This document shows, one piece after another, positions 36,118 to 45,763 of a stretch of 64,000 nucleotides of DNA. The stretch covers positions 62,001 through 126,000 of the forward strand of contig NZ_PTIR01000018.1 in assembly GCF_002934455.1 (NCBI RefSeq). Reading direction: 5' to 3'. The translations under genes and the position numbers were made by a program. Under the pieces are notes generated by a model. That model was not told the origin of the DNA, ran no database searches, and saw only the letters and a list, made by a program, of their open reading frames with translations. This stretch comes from Trinickia symbiotica. GTDB taxonomy: Bacteria; Pseudomonadota; Gammaproteobacteria; Burkholderiales; Burkholderiaceae. Numbering within the stretch: the stretch's first letter is position 1; each line of letters begins with the position of its first letter.

Positions 36118-36351
36118 ATGAAAACGAGAATATCGGTCTATTGGCCACTGGCCGTGGCGGTGACCCTGGTCGCCCTTGCGGCGATGCAAGCGCACGGCGA
36201 GAAGGCGCGGCATGAGCCGCTGGCGGCGGAGCAAGTGAGCGCTGAGCTGGCTCGCACGATCTCTTATGGGCTCATCGACGGAACTGAAACCGAGAGCGCG
36301 GCCACCGTGGGGCAACGCGCCTCGAGCGCCGGGAAGCCACAAGCGTCGTAG
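36118..36351 (+). CDS. Small protein with one N-terminal membrane segment, function unknown
   Basis: This 77-residue protein starts MKTRISVYWPLAVAVTLVALAAMQAHG, a short basic start followed by a hydrophobic helix: a membrane anchor or uncleaved signal. The rest is hydrophilic and Ala/Glu-rich. The ATG is preceded by GAGGGGCGCAAG at a good distance, which supports translation. It lies between lutB and the phosphatase gene. No family is recognised. Confidence 0.5.
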   Translation: MKTRISVYWPLAVAVTLVALAAMQAHGEKARHEPLAAEQVSAELARTISYGLIDGTETESAATVGQRASSAGKPQAS

Positions 36352-36390
36352 GAGGGGCGCCTCTATAATGGCGCCTTTCTATCGCCGCCG

Positions 36391-36882
36391 ATGATGAACA
36401 CCGTCTCCGTCTGTTTCGTCTGTCTTGGAAACATCTGCCGTTCGCCGACGGCCGAAGCGGTCATGCGCGCCCAAATCGACGCGGCGGGGCTGCAGGATCG
36501 GATCGTCGTGGATTCCGCCGGCACCGGCGACTGGCATGTCGGGGAAGCGCCCGATGAACGTGCGCAGGCGGCCGCGCTGCGACGCGGTTATGATCTCTCG
36601 GCGCTGAAGGCCAGGCAAGTCGCCCAAGAAGACTTCGAGCGGTTCGACCTGCTGCTCGCGATGGACGGCGAGAACCTGCGTATGTTGCGCCGGCTTTGCC
36701 CGCCGCGGCATCAGCCGAAATTGCGGCTCTTGATGGAATTCGCCGCTCAGCCGGCGGTCAGCGAGGTGGCCGACCCGTACTTCGGCGGCGGGGAAGGCTT
36801 CGAGCAAGTGCTCGATCAATGCGAGGAGGCGTGCCGCGGATTGATCGCGCACCTGCGTGCTCGGACCTTCTTCGTACCCTAA
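36391..36882 (+). CDS. Low-molecular-weight protein tyrosine phosphatase
   Basis: This 163-residue phosphatase has the catalytic P-loop CLGNICRS (Cys11, Arg17) near the N-terminus and the general acid Asp in VADPYFGG near residue 128. This is the full LMW-PTP layout. Targets in such bacteria include tyrosine kinases of exopolysaccharide export, but no such gene is nearby. It ends about 20 bases before the IscR sites. The second ATG (36394) is an equally possible start. Confidence 0.92.
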   Translation: MMNTVSVCFVCLGNICRSPTAEAVMRAQIDAAGLQDRIVVDSAGTGDWHVGEAPDERAQAAALRRGYDLSALKARQVAQEDFERFDLLLAMDGENLRMLRRLCPPRHQPKLRLLMEFAAQPAVSEVADPYFGGGEGFEQVLDQCEEACRGLIAHLRARTFFVP

Positions 36883-36903
36883 TGACCTGTTCGGCGGCAG
36901 GGG

Positions 36904-36955
36904 ATACTTGACTAAAAATGTCATGTATTTATACTTGACCGCAATTGTCAAGAAT
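36904..36955 (+). promoter_or_regulatory. iscR promoter with two tandem IscR-type binding sites
   Basis: Two 25-base near-copies start ATACTTGAC at 36904 and 36931, exactly 27 bases apart, and continue into GTCA(A/T)G before ending near 36928 and 36955. Both match the type 1 IscR site (ATASTTGAC...GTCAAGTAT). The first holds the -35 TTGACT (36908-36913), and the -10 TATACT (36930-36935, 16-base spacer) lies at the junction. IscR with a 2Fe-2S cluster should repress the operon here. Confidence 0.85.
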
Positions 36956-36975
36956 TGCGGTTTCCCCCCAATACC

Positions 36976-37506
36976 ATGAGACTCACCACGAAAGGGCGTT
37001 TCGCCGTCACGGCGATGATCGACTTGGCGCTCCGGCAGGATCAGGGGCCGGTGACGCTCGCTGGAATCAGCCAGCGCCAGCGGATCTCGCTGTCCTATCT
37101 CGAACAGCTGTTCGGCAAGCTGCGTCGTCACGAGATCGTCGAGTCGGTGCGCGGCCCGGGCGGCGGTTACAACCTCGCCCGCAGGGCCAATGAAGTGACG
37201 GTCGCGGACATCATCATCGCCGTCGACGAGCCGCTCGATGCCACTCAGTGCGGTGGCAAGGGCTCATGCGAGGGCACGAAGCAAAGCGACGGCCATTGCA
37301 TGACGCACGAGCTCTGGTCGACGCTGAACCAGAAGATGGTCGAGTACCTCGATTCGGTGTCGTTGCAAGATCTCGTCGATCAACAGCGCTCGCGCGAGGG
37401 CGTGCCGTCGGTCCTGCACGATCGGCGCACCGAGCCGGCTGCGCCCGAGGCGCCGCGTCCCACACCGAAAGGCCCGAACTCGGTATTCAACATCGCGAGT
37501 TCTTAG
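36976..37506 (+). CDS. iscR: Fe-S cluster assembly transcriptional regulator IscR (Rrf2 family)
   Basis: This 176-residue Rrf2-type winged-helix repressor senses Fe-S status with its own 2Fe-2S cluster. The DNA-binding part is MRLTTKGRFAVTAMIDLA ... YLEQLFGKLRRHEIVESVRG. Cluster ligands appear to be C92, C98, C108 and H111; the last pair is four residues further on than in E. coli IscR (C104, H107). ATG 36976 matches the invariant MRLTTKGR start. It heads the isc operon and carries its own sites upstream. Confidence 0.96.
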   Translation: MRLTTKGRFAVTAMIDLALRQDQGPVTLAGISQRQRISLSYLEQLFGKLRRHEIVESVRGPGGGYNLARRANEVTVADIIIAVDEPLDATQCGGKGSCEGTKQSDGHCMTHELWSTLNQKMVEYLDSVSLQDLVDQQRSREGVPSVLHDRRTEPAAPEAPRPTPKGPNSVFNIASS

Positions 37507-37616
37507 CTGATTTGATTTCAGTGCGCTGCCCGTCGAGCCGGCTCGAGCGATCGAGCCGAGCGTAACGGAGCGAGGCGAGCGCCGTACCCAAAACAACGAG
37601 TCCCCCGGAGCGATTG

Positions 37617-38840
37617 ATGATCAACGAAATGCCCCATCTGCCCATCTATATGGACTACAGCGCGACGACGCCCGTCGATCCGCGCGTGGTGGACAAGATG
37701 ATTCCGTTTCTGCGCGAGCAGTTCGGCAACCCCGCGTCGCGCAGCCATTCGTATGGATGGGAAGCGGAGCGCGCCGTCGAAGAGGCGCGCGAGCATGTCG
37801 CCGCGCTGGTCAACGCCGATCCGCGCGAAATCATCTGGACGTCGGGCGCGACGGAGTCGGACAACCTCGCGATCAAGGGGGCCGCGCACTTCTACAAGAG
37901 CCGCGGCAAGCATGTCGTCACGGTGAAAACCGAACATAAGGCGGTGCTCGATACAGCCCGCGAGCTCGAGCGCGAAGGCTTCGAAGTCACGTACCTCGAC
38001 GTTCAGGAGAACGGCCTCGTCGATATCGAGGCGTTCAAGGCGGCCCTGCGTCCCGACACGATTCTCGTCTCCGTGATGTTCGTGAACAACGAGATCGGCG
38101 TGATTCAGGACATCGAAGCGATCGGCGAAATCTGCCGCTCGAAGAACATCATCTTCCATGTCGACGCCGCGCAGGCGACGGGCAAGGTCGAAATCGACCT
38201 CAATCGTCTGAAGGTCGATCTGATGTCGTTTTCCGCGCACAAGACCTACGGCCCGAAGGGCATCGGTGCGCTCTATGTGCGCCGCAAGCCGCGTGTGCGC
38301 ATCGAGGCTCAGATGCACGGCGGCGGCCATGAGCGCGGCATGCGCTCGGGTACGCTCCCGACGCATCAGATCGTCGGGATGGGCGAGGCGTTTCGCATCG
38401 CCCGCGAGGAAATGGCGACCGAAAACGAGCGCGTGCGCATGCTGCGCGACCGGTTGCTCGCCGGCCTCACGGAAATCGAGGAGGTCTATGTCAACGGCGA
38501 CATGGAACGGCGCATTCCGCACAACCTGAACCTGAGCTTCAACTTCGTCGAAGGCGAATCGCTGATCATGGCAATCAAGGAAGTGGCCGTTTCGTCGGGC
38601 TCCGCGTGCACGTCGGCCTCGCTCGAACCGTCGTATGTCCTGCGCGCGCTCGGCCGCAACGACGAGCTCGCGCATAGCTCGATCCGGTTTACCGTGGGCC
38701 GCTTCACGACGGAACAGGAGGTCGAATTCGTGGTCGATCTGTTGAAGAGGAAGATCGCTAAGCTGCGCGACCTGTCCCCGCTCTGGGAAATGCACCAGGA
38801 CGGCATCGATCTTTCGACGATCAAGTGGGCCGCGCACTGA
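37617..38840 (+). CDS. iscS: Cysteine desulfurase IscS
   Basis: This 407-residue PLP enzyme supplies sulfur to IscU, and also to tRNA thiolation and other pathways. The PLP lysine is in [12 protein letters not shown] (Lys209), and the catalytic loop is [19 protein letters not shown] (Cys331), which is the group I IscS type. ATG 37617 gives the usual length; the TTG one codon earlier is not needed. It starts 110 bases after iscR behind CCCGGAG. Confidence 0.97.
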   Translation: MINEMPHLPIYMDYSATTPVDPRVVDKMIPFLREQFGNPASRSHSYGWEAERAVEEAREHVAALVNADPREIIWTSGATESDNLAIKGAAHFYKSRGKHVVTVKTEHKAVLDTARELEREGFEVTYLDVQENGLVDIEAFKAALRPDTILVSVMFVNNEIGVIQDIEAIGEICRSKNIIFHVDAAQATGKVEIDLNRLKVDLMSFSAHKTYGPKGIGALYVRRKPRVRIEAQMHGGGHERGMRSGTLPTHQIVGMGEAFRIAREEMATENERVRMLRDRLLAGLTEIEEVYVNGDMERRIPHNLNLSFNFVEGESLIMAIKEVAVSSGSACTSASLEPSYVLRALGRNDELAHSSIRFTVGRFTTEQEVEFVVDLLKRKIAKLRDLSPLWEMHQDGIDLSTIKWAAH

Positions 38841-38895
38841 AGCGGCATCGGACGACAAACACCGGACGACACAGGAATCAAGGAGAGTTTTGACC

Positions 38896-39333
38896 ATGTC
38901 TTACAGCAATAAAGTGTTGGATCACTATGAGAATCCGCGCAACGTCGGCTCGTTCGCCAAGGACGACGACACGGTGGGCACCGGCATGGTCGGGGCGCCC
39001 GCTTGCGGCGATGTGATGAAGCTGCAGATCCGCGTGGGTGCGGACGGCGTCATCGAAGATGCGAAGTTCAAGACGTACGGCTGCGGTTCGGCTATCGCGT
39101 CGAGCTCGCTCGTCACCGAATGGGTGAAGGGTAAGACGCTCGACGAGGCACTCACGATCAAGAACACGCAGATCGCCGAGGAGCTGGCGCTGCCGCCCGT
39201 GAAGATTCACTGTTCGATCTTGGCCGAGGACGCGATCAAGGCCGCGGTGGCCGATTACAAGCAACGCCATACGGGCGTGGCGGGCGACACGGCTGGAAAG
39301 ACAGTGGTAGATGCAAACCAGCAAGCTGCTTGA
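38896..39333 (+). CDS. iscU: Fe-S cluster assembly scaffold IscU
   Basis: This 145-residue scaffold has the three cluster cysteines C37 (GAPACGDVM), C63 ([11 protein letters not shown]) and C106 (KIHCSILAE), plus the HscA recognition motif LPPVK at residues 99-103. Clusters are built here from IscS sulfur and passed on by HscBA. ATG 38896 follows AAGGAGAG; an in-frame TTG two codons earlier is not needed. The C-terminus has an unusual extra tail of about 18 residues ([19 protein letters not shown]). Confidence 0.97.
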   Translation: MSYSNKVLDHYENPRNVGSFAKDDDTVGTGMVGAPACGDVMKLQIRVGADGVIEDAKFKTYGCGSAIASSSLVTEWVKGKTLDEALTIKNTQIAEELALPPVKIHCSILAEDAIKAAVADYKQRHTGVAGDTAGKTVVDANQQAA

Positions 39334-39340
39334 ATGAGCC

Positions 39341-39664
39341 ATGGCAATTACATTGACTGACAAGGCCGCGCAGCAAGTCCAGAAGTATCTGGTGCGGCGC
39401 GGCAAGGGAATCGGTCTGCGGCTCGGCGTCCGGACGACGGGCTGCTCGGGCCTCGCGTACAAGCTCGAATACGTCGATGAGCTCGAGCCCGAGGACCAGA
39501 TCTTCGAGTCCAATGGCGTCAAAGTCATCGTCGACCCGAAGAGCCTCGCGTATATCGATGGCACGGAGCTCGACTTCGCGCGCGAAGGATTGAACGAGGG
39601 ATTCAAGTTCAACAACCCGAACGTGAAGGACGAGTGCGGCTGCGGCGAGTCATTCCGCGTCTGA
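39341..39664 (+). CDS. iscA: A-type Fe-S carrier IscA
   Basis: This 107-residue A-type carrier has the three conserved cysteines C35 (TTGCSGLAY), C99 and C101 (ECGCGESF). It carries iron or clusters from IscU to target proteins. It starts 7 bases after iscU. The length and motifs match IscA, and the operon position decides IscA over ErpA or SufA. Confidence 0.96.
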   Translation: MAITLTDKAAQQVQKYLVRRGKGIGLRLGVRTTGCSGLAYKLEYVDELEPEDQIFESNGVKVIVDPKSLAYIDGTELDFAREGLNEGFKFNNPNVKDECGCGESFRV

Positions 39665-39855
39665 CGACGCTCGCGAGCGTTTCGTAGCGGTTCTCCTTCC
39701 TGCAAGCATCGACCGGAGAGAAGGGCGGCGCGAGCCGCCTTTTGTTCGCTCGCACGGCGCGGCGTCGCCGAGGGATGCGCGAGTCGCCCGTGCCGTCGCG
39801 CCGTTGCGCACAAGTGAACATCGCGGCCCCCGAGGCCTTCAACGACCACCGCCTC

Positions 39856-40383
39856 ATGTCTTCGATCCAGCAAAATTACTTTGAGCTTTTCCATCTCCCC
39901 GCACGATTCGCGCTCGATACCGATGCGCTCGATGCGGCCTACCGTACGGTGCAGGCGCAAGTTCACCCTGATCGTTTCGCCGCCGCGGGAGACGCGCAAA
40001 AGCGCATTGCGATGCAGTGGGCCGCACGCGCCAACGAGGCATATAGCACGCTTCGCGATCCGCTGAAGCGCGCCACTTATCTGCTTTCGCTGCGTGGGGC
40101 CGACGTCGAGGCCGAGAACAACACCGCGATGGAATCGGCGTTCTTGATGCAGCAAATGGAATGGCGCGAGCGCGTGGAAGATGCCGCGGGCGCGAAGAAT
40201 GTCGAAGCGCTCAATGCCTTGCTCGATGAACTGCGCGATGAGGAGCGTGCGCGCTTCGCCAAACTCGCCGCATTGCTGGACGGCGGCGCTGATCAGCCGG
40301 CGGCCGAAGCGGTGCGGCAATTGATGTTCATCGAGCGCGTCGCGACCGAAATCGGCGCGCAGATCGAAAAGCTCGAGAACTAG
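39856..40383 (+). CDS. hscB: J-domain co-chaperone HscB
   Basis: This 175-residue co-chaperone has an N-terminal J domain with the HPD motif at residues 37-39 (VHPDRF) and a C-terminal helical domain that binds IscU. It stimulates HscA ATPase. ATG 39856 matches the family start ([12 protein letters not shown] follows). The frame is open back to 39742, but that part is basic sequence with no homology. Confidence 0.95.
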   Translation: MSSIQQNYFELFHLPARFALDTDALDAAYRTVQAQVHPDRFAAAGDAQKRIAMQWAARANEAYSTLRDPLKRATYLLSLRGADVEAENNTAMESAFLMQQMEWRERVEDAAGAKNVEALNALLDELRDEERARFAKLAALLDGGADQPAAEAVRQLMFIERVATEIGAQIEKLEN

Positions 40384-40461
40384 GACGACGCCAAGCTGCG
40401 CGGCGACCATCGCGCAGCCGACTCATAATAGCGGGGGCACGGATCCCCGAAGAAACCTCAG

Positions 40462-42327
40462 ATGGCCTTATTGCAAATTTCCGAACCCGGCATGGCGCCA
40501 GCGCCGCACCAACGGCGTGTCGCCGTCGGTATCGATCTCGGTACGACGAATTCGCTGGTCGCCGCCGTGCGCAACGGCGTACCCGACGCGCTGCCCGATG
40601 AGCACGGGCGCGTACTGCTGCCGTCCGTCGTTCGCTATCTCGAGAAGGACGGGCGTCGGATCGGATATGCGGCAAAGGAAGAAGCCGCGATCGATCCGCG
40701 CAATACCATCGTCTCCGTGAAGCGCTTCATGGGGCGCGGCAAGGCGGAGGTCGAAGGCGCCGAGAATGCCCCGTACGACTTTGTCGACGCGCCCGGCATG
40801 GTGCAGATTCGCACAGCCGCAGGGGTCAAAAGCCCCGTCGAGGTGTCCGCCGAAATCCTGGCCACGCTGGGTCAACGCGCCGAAGATACGCTCGGCGATG
40901 AGCTCGTCGGCGCCGTGATTACCGTGCCCGCCTATTTCGACGAGGGGCAGCGGCAGGCGACGAAGGATGCCGCCCGTCTCGCCGGCCTGAATGTGCTGCG
41001 CCTGCTCAACGAACCGACGGCGGCGGCGATCGCCTACGGCCTCGATAACGGAGCGGAAGGGCTCTACGCGGTCTACGACCTCGGCGGTGGGACGTTCGAT
41101 CTGTCAATCCTCAAGCTGACGAAGGGGGTCTTCGAGGTGTTGGCCGCGGGCGGCGATTCGGCGCTCGGCGGCGACGACTTCGACCACGTGCTGTTTCGCC
41201 ACGTCTTGTCCGAGGCCGGCCTCGCGCCGCAAAGCCTCGCGCCCGAGGACGTCCGGCTGCTGCTCGATCGCGTGCGCGCGGCCAAAGAGGCGTTGTCGAG
41301 CGCCAACGAAGTGCTGCTCGAGGCGACGCTGTCCGATGGCACGCGCATCGCTCAGCCGATCAGCGAAGCGCGATTCGCGACGCTCGTCGAGCATCTGGTG
41401 CAGCGCACCCTCGGGCCGACAAAAAAGGCATTGCGCGACGCGAAAATCGCGCCCGCCGACGTCAAGGGTGTCGTGCTCGTAGGGGGCGCGACACGCATGC
41501 CGGTGATTCGCCGCGCCGTCGAAGCGTTCTTCGGCCAGCCCCCGCTCACCAATCTCGACCCCGATCAGGTGGTCGCGCTGGGAGCCGCCGTTCAGGCCGA
41601 CTTGCTTGCCGGCAACCGCGGCGGCGACGACTGGCTCCTGCTCGACGTGATTCCGCTCTCGCTCGGCGTGGAGACGATGGGTGGGCTCGTCGAAAAGATC
41701 ATTCCGCGCAACTCGACGATTCCCGTCGCGCGTGCCCAGGAGTTCACGACGTTCAAGGACGGCCAGACCGCGATGGCGATCCACGTCGTGCAGGGAGAGC
41801 GCGAGCTCGTGTCCGACTGCCGTTCGCTCGCGCGCTTCGAGCTGCGCGGGATTCCGCCGATGGCGGCCGGCGCCGCGCGCATTCGAGTGACCTACCAAGT
41901 CGATGCCGACGGATTGCTTTCCGTCGTCGCACGGGAACAGCATTCGGGCGTCGAGGCGTCCGTCGTCGTGAAGCCTTCGTACGGGCTCGCCGACGACGAC
42001 ATCGCGCGCATGCTCGAAGATAGTTTCAAGTCGGCGGAGGTGGACATGCGAGCGCGCGCGCTGCGCGAAGCGCAGGTCGAGGCCGAGCGGCTGATCGAAG
42101 CGACCGAGGCGGCGCTCGCGGCCGATGGCGAATTGCTCGACGCCGCCGAGCGCGCGCTCGTCGACGCCGCGCTCGTCGATTTGCGCGAAGCGGCACGTGG
42201 CAGCGATGCGGATGCGATCGAAGCCGCCACGAAAGCACTCGCCTCGGCGACGGACGAGTTTGCCGCGCGCCGCATGGACAAGGGCATTCGCGAGGCACTG
42301 AAGGGTCGCCGGCTCGACGAGGTCTAA
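40462..42327 (+). CDS. hscA: Hsp70-type chaperone HscA
   Basis: This 621-residue specialised Hsp70 releases clusters from IscU. The ATPase domain has [27 protein letters not shown] and [14 protein letters not shown]. The substrate-binding domain follows from about residue 390. It is shorter than DnaK and, as usual for HscA, lacks the acidic DnaK tail. It starts 78 bases after hscB. Confidence 0.97.
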   Translation: MALLQISEPGMAPAPHQRRVAVGIDLGTTNSLVAAVRNGVPDALPDEHGRVLLPSVVRYLEKDGRRIGYAAKEEAAIDPRNTIVSVKRFMGRGKAEVEGAENAPYDFVDAPGMVQIRTAAGVKSPVEVSAEILATLGQRAEDTLGDELVGAVITVPAYFDEGQRQATKDAARLAGLNVLRLLNEPTAAAIAYGLDNGAEGLYAVYDLGGGTFDLSILKLTKGVFEVLAAGGDSALGGDDFDHVLFRHVLSEAGLAPQSLAPEDVRLLLDRVRAAKEALSSANEVLLEATLSDGTRIAQPISEARFATLVEHLVQRTLGPTKKALRDAKIAPADVKGVVLVGGATRMPVIRRAVEAFFGQPPLTNLDPDQVVALGAAVQADLLAGNRGGDDWLLLDVIPLSLGVETMGGLVEKIIPRNSTIPVARAQEFTTFKDGQTAMAIHVVQGERELVSDCRSLARFELRGIPPMAAGAARIRVTYQVDADGLLSVVAREQHSGVEASVVVKPSYGLADDDIARMLEDSFKSAEVDMRARALREAQVEAERLIEATEAALAADGELLDAAERALVDAALVDLREAARGSDADAIEAATKALASATDEFAARRMDKGIREALKGRRLDEV

Positions 42328-42365
42328 CAAGCAAGCCCACACTACACTGATTGAACGGAAACCGT

Positions 42366-42707
42366 ATGTCGCAAATCGTTGTGCTGCCCCATGTGGAACT
42401 GTGCCCCGAGGGGGCGGTCATCGAGGCTGAGCCGGGTAAGAGCGTCTGTGCGACGCTGCTCGAGAACGGGATCGAGATCGAGCATGCTTGCGAAATGTCT
42501 TGCGCGTGCACCACTTGCCATGTGATCGTACGCGAGGGCTTCGACGCGCTCGAGCCGTCCGAGGAGAACGAGGACGACCTGCTCGACAAGGCATGGGGAC
42601 TCGAGCCCACTTCGAGGCTTTCATGCCAGGCGGTCGTGCCCGCAGGCGAGGATCTCGTCATCGAGATTCCGCGCTACTCGATCAACCATGCGAAGGAAAA
42701 TCATTGA
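42366..42707 (+). CDS. fdx: [2Fe-2S] ferredoxin of the isc operon
   Basis: This 113-residue adrenodoxin-type ferredoxin has cluster ligands C42, C48, C51 and C87 (CEMSCACTTC ... RLSCQ), plus the extra C46 usual in this family. It supplies electrons for cluster assembly by IscU/IscS. ATG 42366 starts the family-typical MSQIVVLPH. It overlaps none of its neighbours and is followed 19 bases later by iscX. Confidence 0.96.
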   Translation: MSQIVVLPHVELCPEGAVIEAEPGKSVCATLLENGIEIEHACEMSCACTTCHVIVREGFDALEPSEENEDDLLDKAWGLEPTSRLSCQAVVPAGEDLVIEIPRYSINHAKENH

Positions 42708-42726
42708 ACCGAGGAGGGAGCAAGCC

Positions 42727-42924
42727 ATGAAGTGGACGGACGTACAAGAAATCGCAATGGCCCTCACCGATAAACACAGCGGCATCGATCCGCAATACGT
42801 GCGGTTCACGGACTTGCATCGGTGGGTGACGGAGCTCGAAGGGTTCGACGATGATCCGAACCGGTCGAGCGAAAAGATCCTCGAGGCCATCCAGCTAGCC
42901 TGGATCGAAGATGCGGCCGAATGA
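42727..42924 (+). CDS. iscX: IscX (YfhJ) iron-binding Fe-S assembly accessory protein
   Basis: This 65-residue acidic protein has the IscX pattern MKWTDVQEIAMALTDKH, then YVRFTDLHRWV and ILEAIQLAWIEDA. It binds iron and modulates IscS. ATG 42727 follows GGAGGGAG, a strong ribosome-binding site. The frame overlaps the end of fdx upstream, but the conserved start is here. It is the last gene of the operon. Confidence 0.95.
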   Translation: MKWTDVQEIAMALTDKHSGIDPQYVRFTDLHRWVTELEGFDDDPNRSSEKILEAIQLAWIEDAAE

Positions 42925-43005
42925 GCCGCGGCGGGAGCGGACCGGATGGACTAAACGGACGGGCGGCCGCTGAGGCCGCCGGGTCGGGCGGGCCTCATCG
43001 GCCGC

Positions 43006-43041
43006 AAAAAAAGGCGATCCGTCGGCCGAATCGCCTTTTTT
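43006..43041. terminator. Bidirectional terminator of the isc operon and the glycine-zipper gene
   Basis: AAAAAAAGGCGAT - 11-base loop - ATCGCCTTTTTT between two converging genes. Confidence 0.9.
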
Positions 43042-43070
43042 GTATTCCCGAGCGCGGCGCGGCGCGCGGC

Positions 43071-43850
43071 TCAGCGGGCGACGAGCGTACCGCGCTCGAT
43101 CCTGACCGGCTCGCCTTGCTGGAACGGCGGTGCCTGACGGTAGGTGAAATAACGGAGCCGGCCGTTCTCCATCCGCACGCGGACTTGGTAATCCGTCGTG
43201 CTGCGCAGGTGTCGCTCGACCGCATTGCCGGCAAAGCCGCCGCCCACTGCGCCGAGAACCGTCATCGCGGCGCGACCGGTACCGGCGCCGAACTGATTGC
43301 CGAGCAGCCCACCCGCCACAGCGCCGCCCACGGCGCCGATGCCCGTGCCATGACCCTGGTGGCGCACCGTTACGATCGATTCCACGGTGCCGCAGCTCGC
43401 GCACGCGGCTGCCTGCGGCTGCGGTTGTTGTTGCGGCGTGGAGTAGGGTTGCTGCCCGGAATAGGGCTGCTGAGCGTATTGCTGCCCCGGCTGCGCATAG
43501 AGATTCGGCGCGGGCTGAGTGGCGTACTGCCCATGCTGGGCGGGTGGCGCCGCGTTTTGCTCGGGCGACGGTTGAGCCGATTGTTGCGCTTCAGTGGTTG
43601 GGTCAGGCGCCGTCGATCGCGGTGCGGGCGCGACTGCCGCAGCGGCCGGCGCGCGAGCCGACGAATCCACGACCGGTTGATTCGCGATCTGCGCGCTCTG
43701 CGTTTGATCGTTTTGCGCGCCCGTGCTCGAAGCCTTTGGAAAGAGACCGGTAATGGCGGCTGTCGCGGCCAAGCTGGCGACGATGACTGTGGCCGCCGCC
43801 GTGGCGACGAGCGGATGCATGCGGCGCGGCGACGCGGTAGGCTGATTCAT
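43071..43850 (-). CDS. Glycine-zipper 2TM-domain membrane protein
   Basis: This 259-residue protein has an N-terminal membrane segment (about residues 13-36) and a long Gln/Pro/Ala-rich linker (about 40-145). A C-terminal glycine-zipper domain follows with AVGGAVAGGLLGNQFG and VLGAVGGGFAGNAVE, as in the Rick_17kDa/SlyB group. Such proteins sit in the envelope; the function is not known. The ending RMENGRLRYFTYRQ...VRIERGTLVAR is typical of betaproteobacterial members. The gene is alone, converging on isc. Confidence 0.82.
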   Translation of the reverse strand: MNQPTASPRRMHPLVATAAATVIVASLAATAAITGLFPKASSTGAQNDQTQSAQIANQPVVDSSARAPAAAAVAPAPRSTAPDPTTEAQQSAQPSPEQNAAPPAQHGQYATQPAPNLYAQPGQQYAQQPYSGQQPYSTPQQQPQPQAAACASCGTVESIVTVRHQGHGTGIGAVGGAVAGGLLGNQFGAGTGRAAMTVLGAVGGGFAGNAVERHLRSTTDYQVRVRMENGRLRYFTYRQAPPFQQGEPVRIERGTLVAR

Positions 43851-44221
43851 GACGGACCTCGTGTCAGCGTTCTATCCCGAGTTTGCGCTTTGGCTGGCGG
43901 CCAGAGCTCGTGCTTCAGCACTCATTTGGGCGTCGTGCAAGGCGCTTGCCCGATCCCGTGCATAATCGGGACGTACAATGTTCGTACTTAGTTGGACACC
44001 AGTGTCTGCGAAACGCTGCAGGCTTGCGTTTCAATTTGTAACTGATTGCGGACGGCGAGAACCGCGCACAATCTGTTTCGTTGGAAGAAAGCCTTCGGCA
44101 CACCGGCTTATCGGGTCCGGAGCGAGCTGCGCCGCCGCCGGGTCGCAGCTAGCAGCATCGCTTTTACCTGCGGTTACAAACTGTCGGGCTCGCGCAACGC
44201 CCGACAGTCGCCGTCCGACGG
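43851..44221. other. Intergenic region without a convincing gene (371 bp)
   Basis: Upstream of the glycine-zipper gene and downstream of lysS. A near-palindrome GTACAATGTTCGTAC lies around 43973-43987. At about 44070-44170 one frame reads LFRWKKAFGTPAYRV and SSIAFTCGY, faintly like a decayed AraC-type or transposase helix-turn-helix, but it has no start or full domain. The lysS terminator hairpin occupies 44180-44208. Confidence 0.4.
44180..44208 (-). terminator. Candidate terminator of lysS
   Basis: ACTGTCGGGC - 9-base loop - GCCCGACAGT, a perfect 10-bp stem starting 14 bases after the lysS stop on the minus strand, followed by TTTG. The T-tract is short. Confidence 0.6.
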
Positions 44222-45754
44222 TCAGTCCTCGCGGCGCAAGTGAGGGAAGAGAATCACGTCGCGAATGCTCGGGCTGTCGGTCAATAGCATCACGAGGCGG
44301 TCGATGCCGATGCCGCAGCCGCCCGTCGGCGGCATCGCATATTCCAGCGCACGAATGTAATCGGCATCGTAATACATCGCCTCTTCGTCGCCGGCGTCCT
44401 TCTGCTCGACTTGTTTCTTGAAGCGAGCCGCCTGATCTTCCGGGTCGTTGAGCTCAGAGAAGCCGTTCGCGATCTCGCGGCCCGTGATGAAGAGCTCAAA
44501 GCGCTCGGTGATGCCTTCGACCGTATCCGACGCGCGCGCGAGCGGCGAGACTTCGACCGGATAATCGACGATGAACGTCGGCTCCCACAGTTGCGACTCG
44601 GCCGTTTCCTCGAAAAGTGCCAGCTGCAACGCGCCGATGCCGGCGTTCTTGAACGCGGGCTGCGCCGTGTCCACGCCGAACCGCTTCAGCTCGGCGCGCA
44701 AAAACACCGCATCGGCAAGCTGCGCATCGGTGTAGTCGGGCGCGTACTTGCGGATCGCCTGCGTGATCGTCAGCCGATGAAACGGCTTCGAAAAATCGAG
44801 CTCGCGTTGCTGGTACGTGAACGTCGCGGAGCCGAGCGCGTCGATGGCGGCTTGGCGGATCAGACGCTCGGTGAAGTCCATGAGCCAGACGTAGTCCGTA
44901 TAGGCCGCATAGAACTCCATCATCGTGAACTCGGGGTTGTGCCGCGGCGACACGCCCTCGTTGCGGAAATTGCGGTTGATTTCGAAGACGCGCTCGAAGC
45001 CGCCCACGACCAGGCGCTTCAAGTAGAGCTCCGGCGCAATGCGCAGGAACATCTGCATGTCGAGCGCGTTATGGTGCGTGACGAAAGGCTTTGCGGCCGC
45101 GCCGCCCGGAATGGGGTGCAGCATCGGCGTTTCGACTTCCATGAAGTCGGCATCGGCCATGAATTTGCGGATCGAAGCGACGGCCTTCGTGCGGGCGACG
45201 AACGTCTTGCGTGCTTCGGGCGTGACGATGAGGTCGACATAGCGCTGCCGGTAACGCATTTCCTGATCGGCGAGCCCGTGGAACTTATCGGGCAGGGGAC
45301 GCAGCGCCTTCGCCAGCAGCCGCAGTTCGGTGCAACGAACCGACAGCTCGCCCTTGTTCGTGCGGAACAGCACGCCGCGCGCGGCGACGATGTCGCCGAG
45401 ATCCCACTTCTTGAATGCTTCGTACGCTTGCTCGCCGACGTCGGCCGGCGTGACGAAGAACTGGATCTGGCCGGAGCCGTCTTGCACCGTGGCGAAGCTG
45501 GCCTTCCCCATGATTCGCTTCAGCATCATCCGGCCGGCGATGGCAACCGGAAGCGCCGTGGCTTCGAGCGCGTCCTTGTCGGCATCGGCATACGCCGTCT
45601 GCAGTTCGCCGGCGCGATGCGTCGGGCGGAAGTCGTTCGGGTAGGCGACGCCCGACTCGCGCAGCGCACGCAATTTCTCGCGGCGCTCGGCGATGATCTT
45701 GTTTTCGTCGGCGCTGTTGTCCAACGTCGGACTCGTGAGGGTCGGTTCGGTCAT
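44222..45754 (-). CDS. lysS: Lysyl-tRNA synthetase, class II
   Basis: This 510-residue enzyme has an N-terminal OB-fold anticodon-binding domain (about residues 65-160) and the class II catalytic core. Motif 2 is around [14 protein letters not shown] and motif 3 around [12 protein letters not shown] at the C-terminus. It charges tRNA-Lys. It starts 9 bases after the prfB stop, the same prfB-lysS pairing as in E. coli. Confidence 0.98.
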   Translation of the reverse strand: MTEPTLTSPTLDNSADENKIIAERREKLRALRESGVAYPNDFRPTHRAGELQTAYADADKDALEATALPVAIAGRMMLKRIMGKASFATVQDGSGQIQFFVTPADVGEQAYEAFKKWDLGDIVAARGVLFRTNKGELSVRCTELRLLAKALRPLPDKFHGLADQEMRYRQRYVDLIVTPEARKTFVARTKAVASIRKFMADADFMEVETPMLHPIPGGAAAKPFVTHHNALDMQMFLRIAPELYLKRLVVGGFERVFEINRNFRNEGVSPRHNPEFTMMEFYAAYTDYVWLMDFTERLIRQAAIDALGSATFTYQQRELDFSKPFHRLTITQAIRKYAPDYTDAQLADAVFLRAELKRFGVDTAQPAFKNAGIGALQLALFEETAESQLWEPTFIVDYPVEVSPLARASDTVEGITERFELFITGREIANGFSELNDPEDQAARFKKQVEQKDAGDEEAMYYDADYIRALEYAMPPTGGCGIGIDRLVMLLTDSPSIRDVILFPHLRRED

Positions 45755-45763
45755 GGTCTTGGC

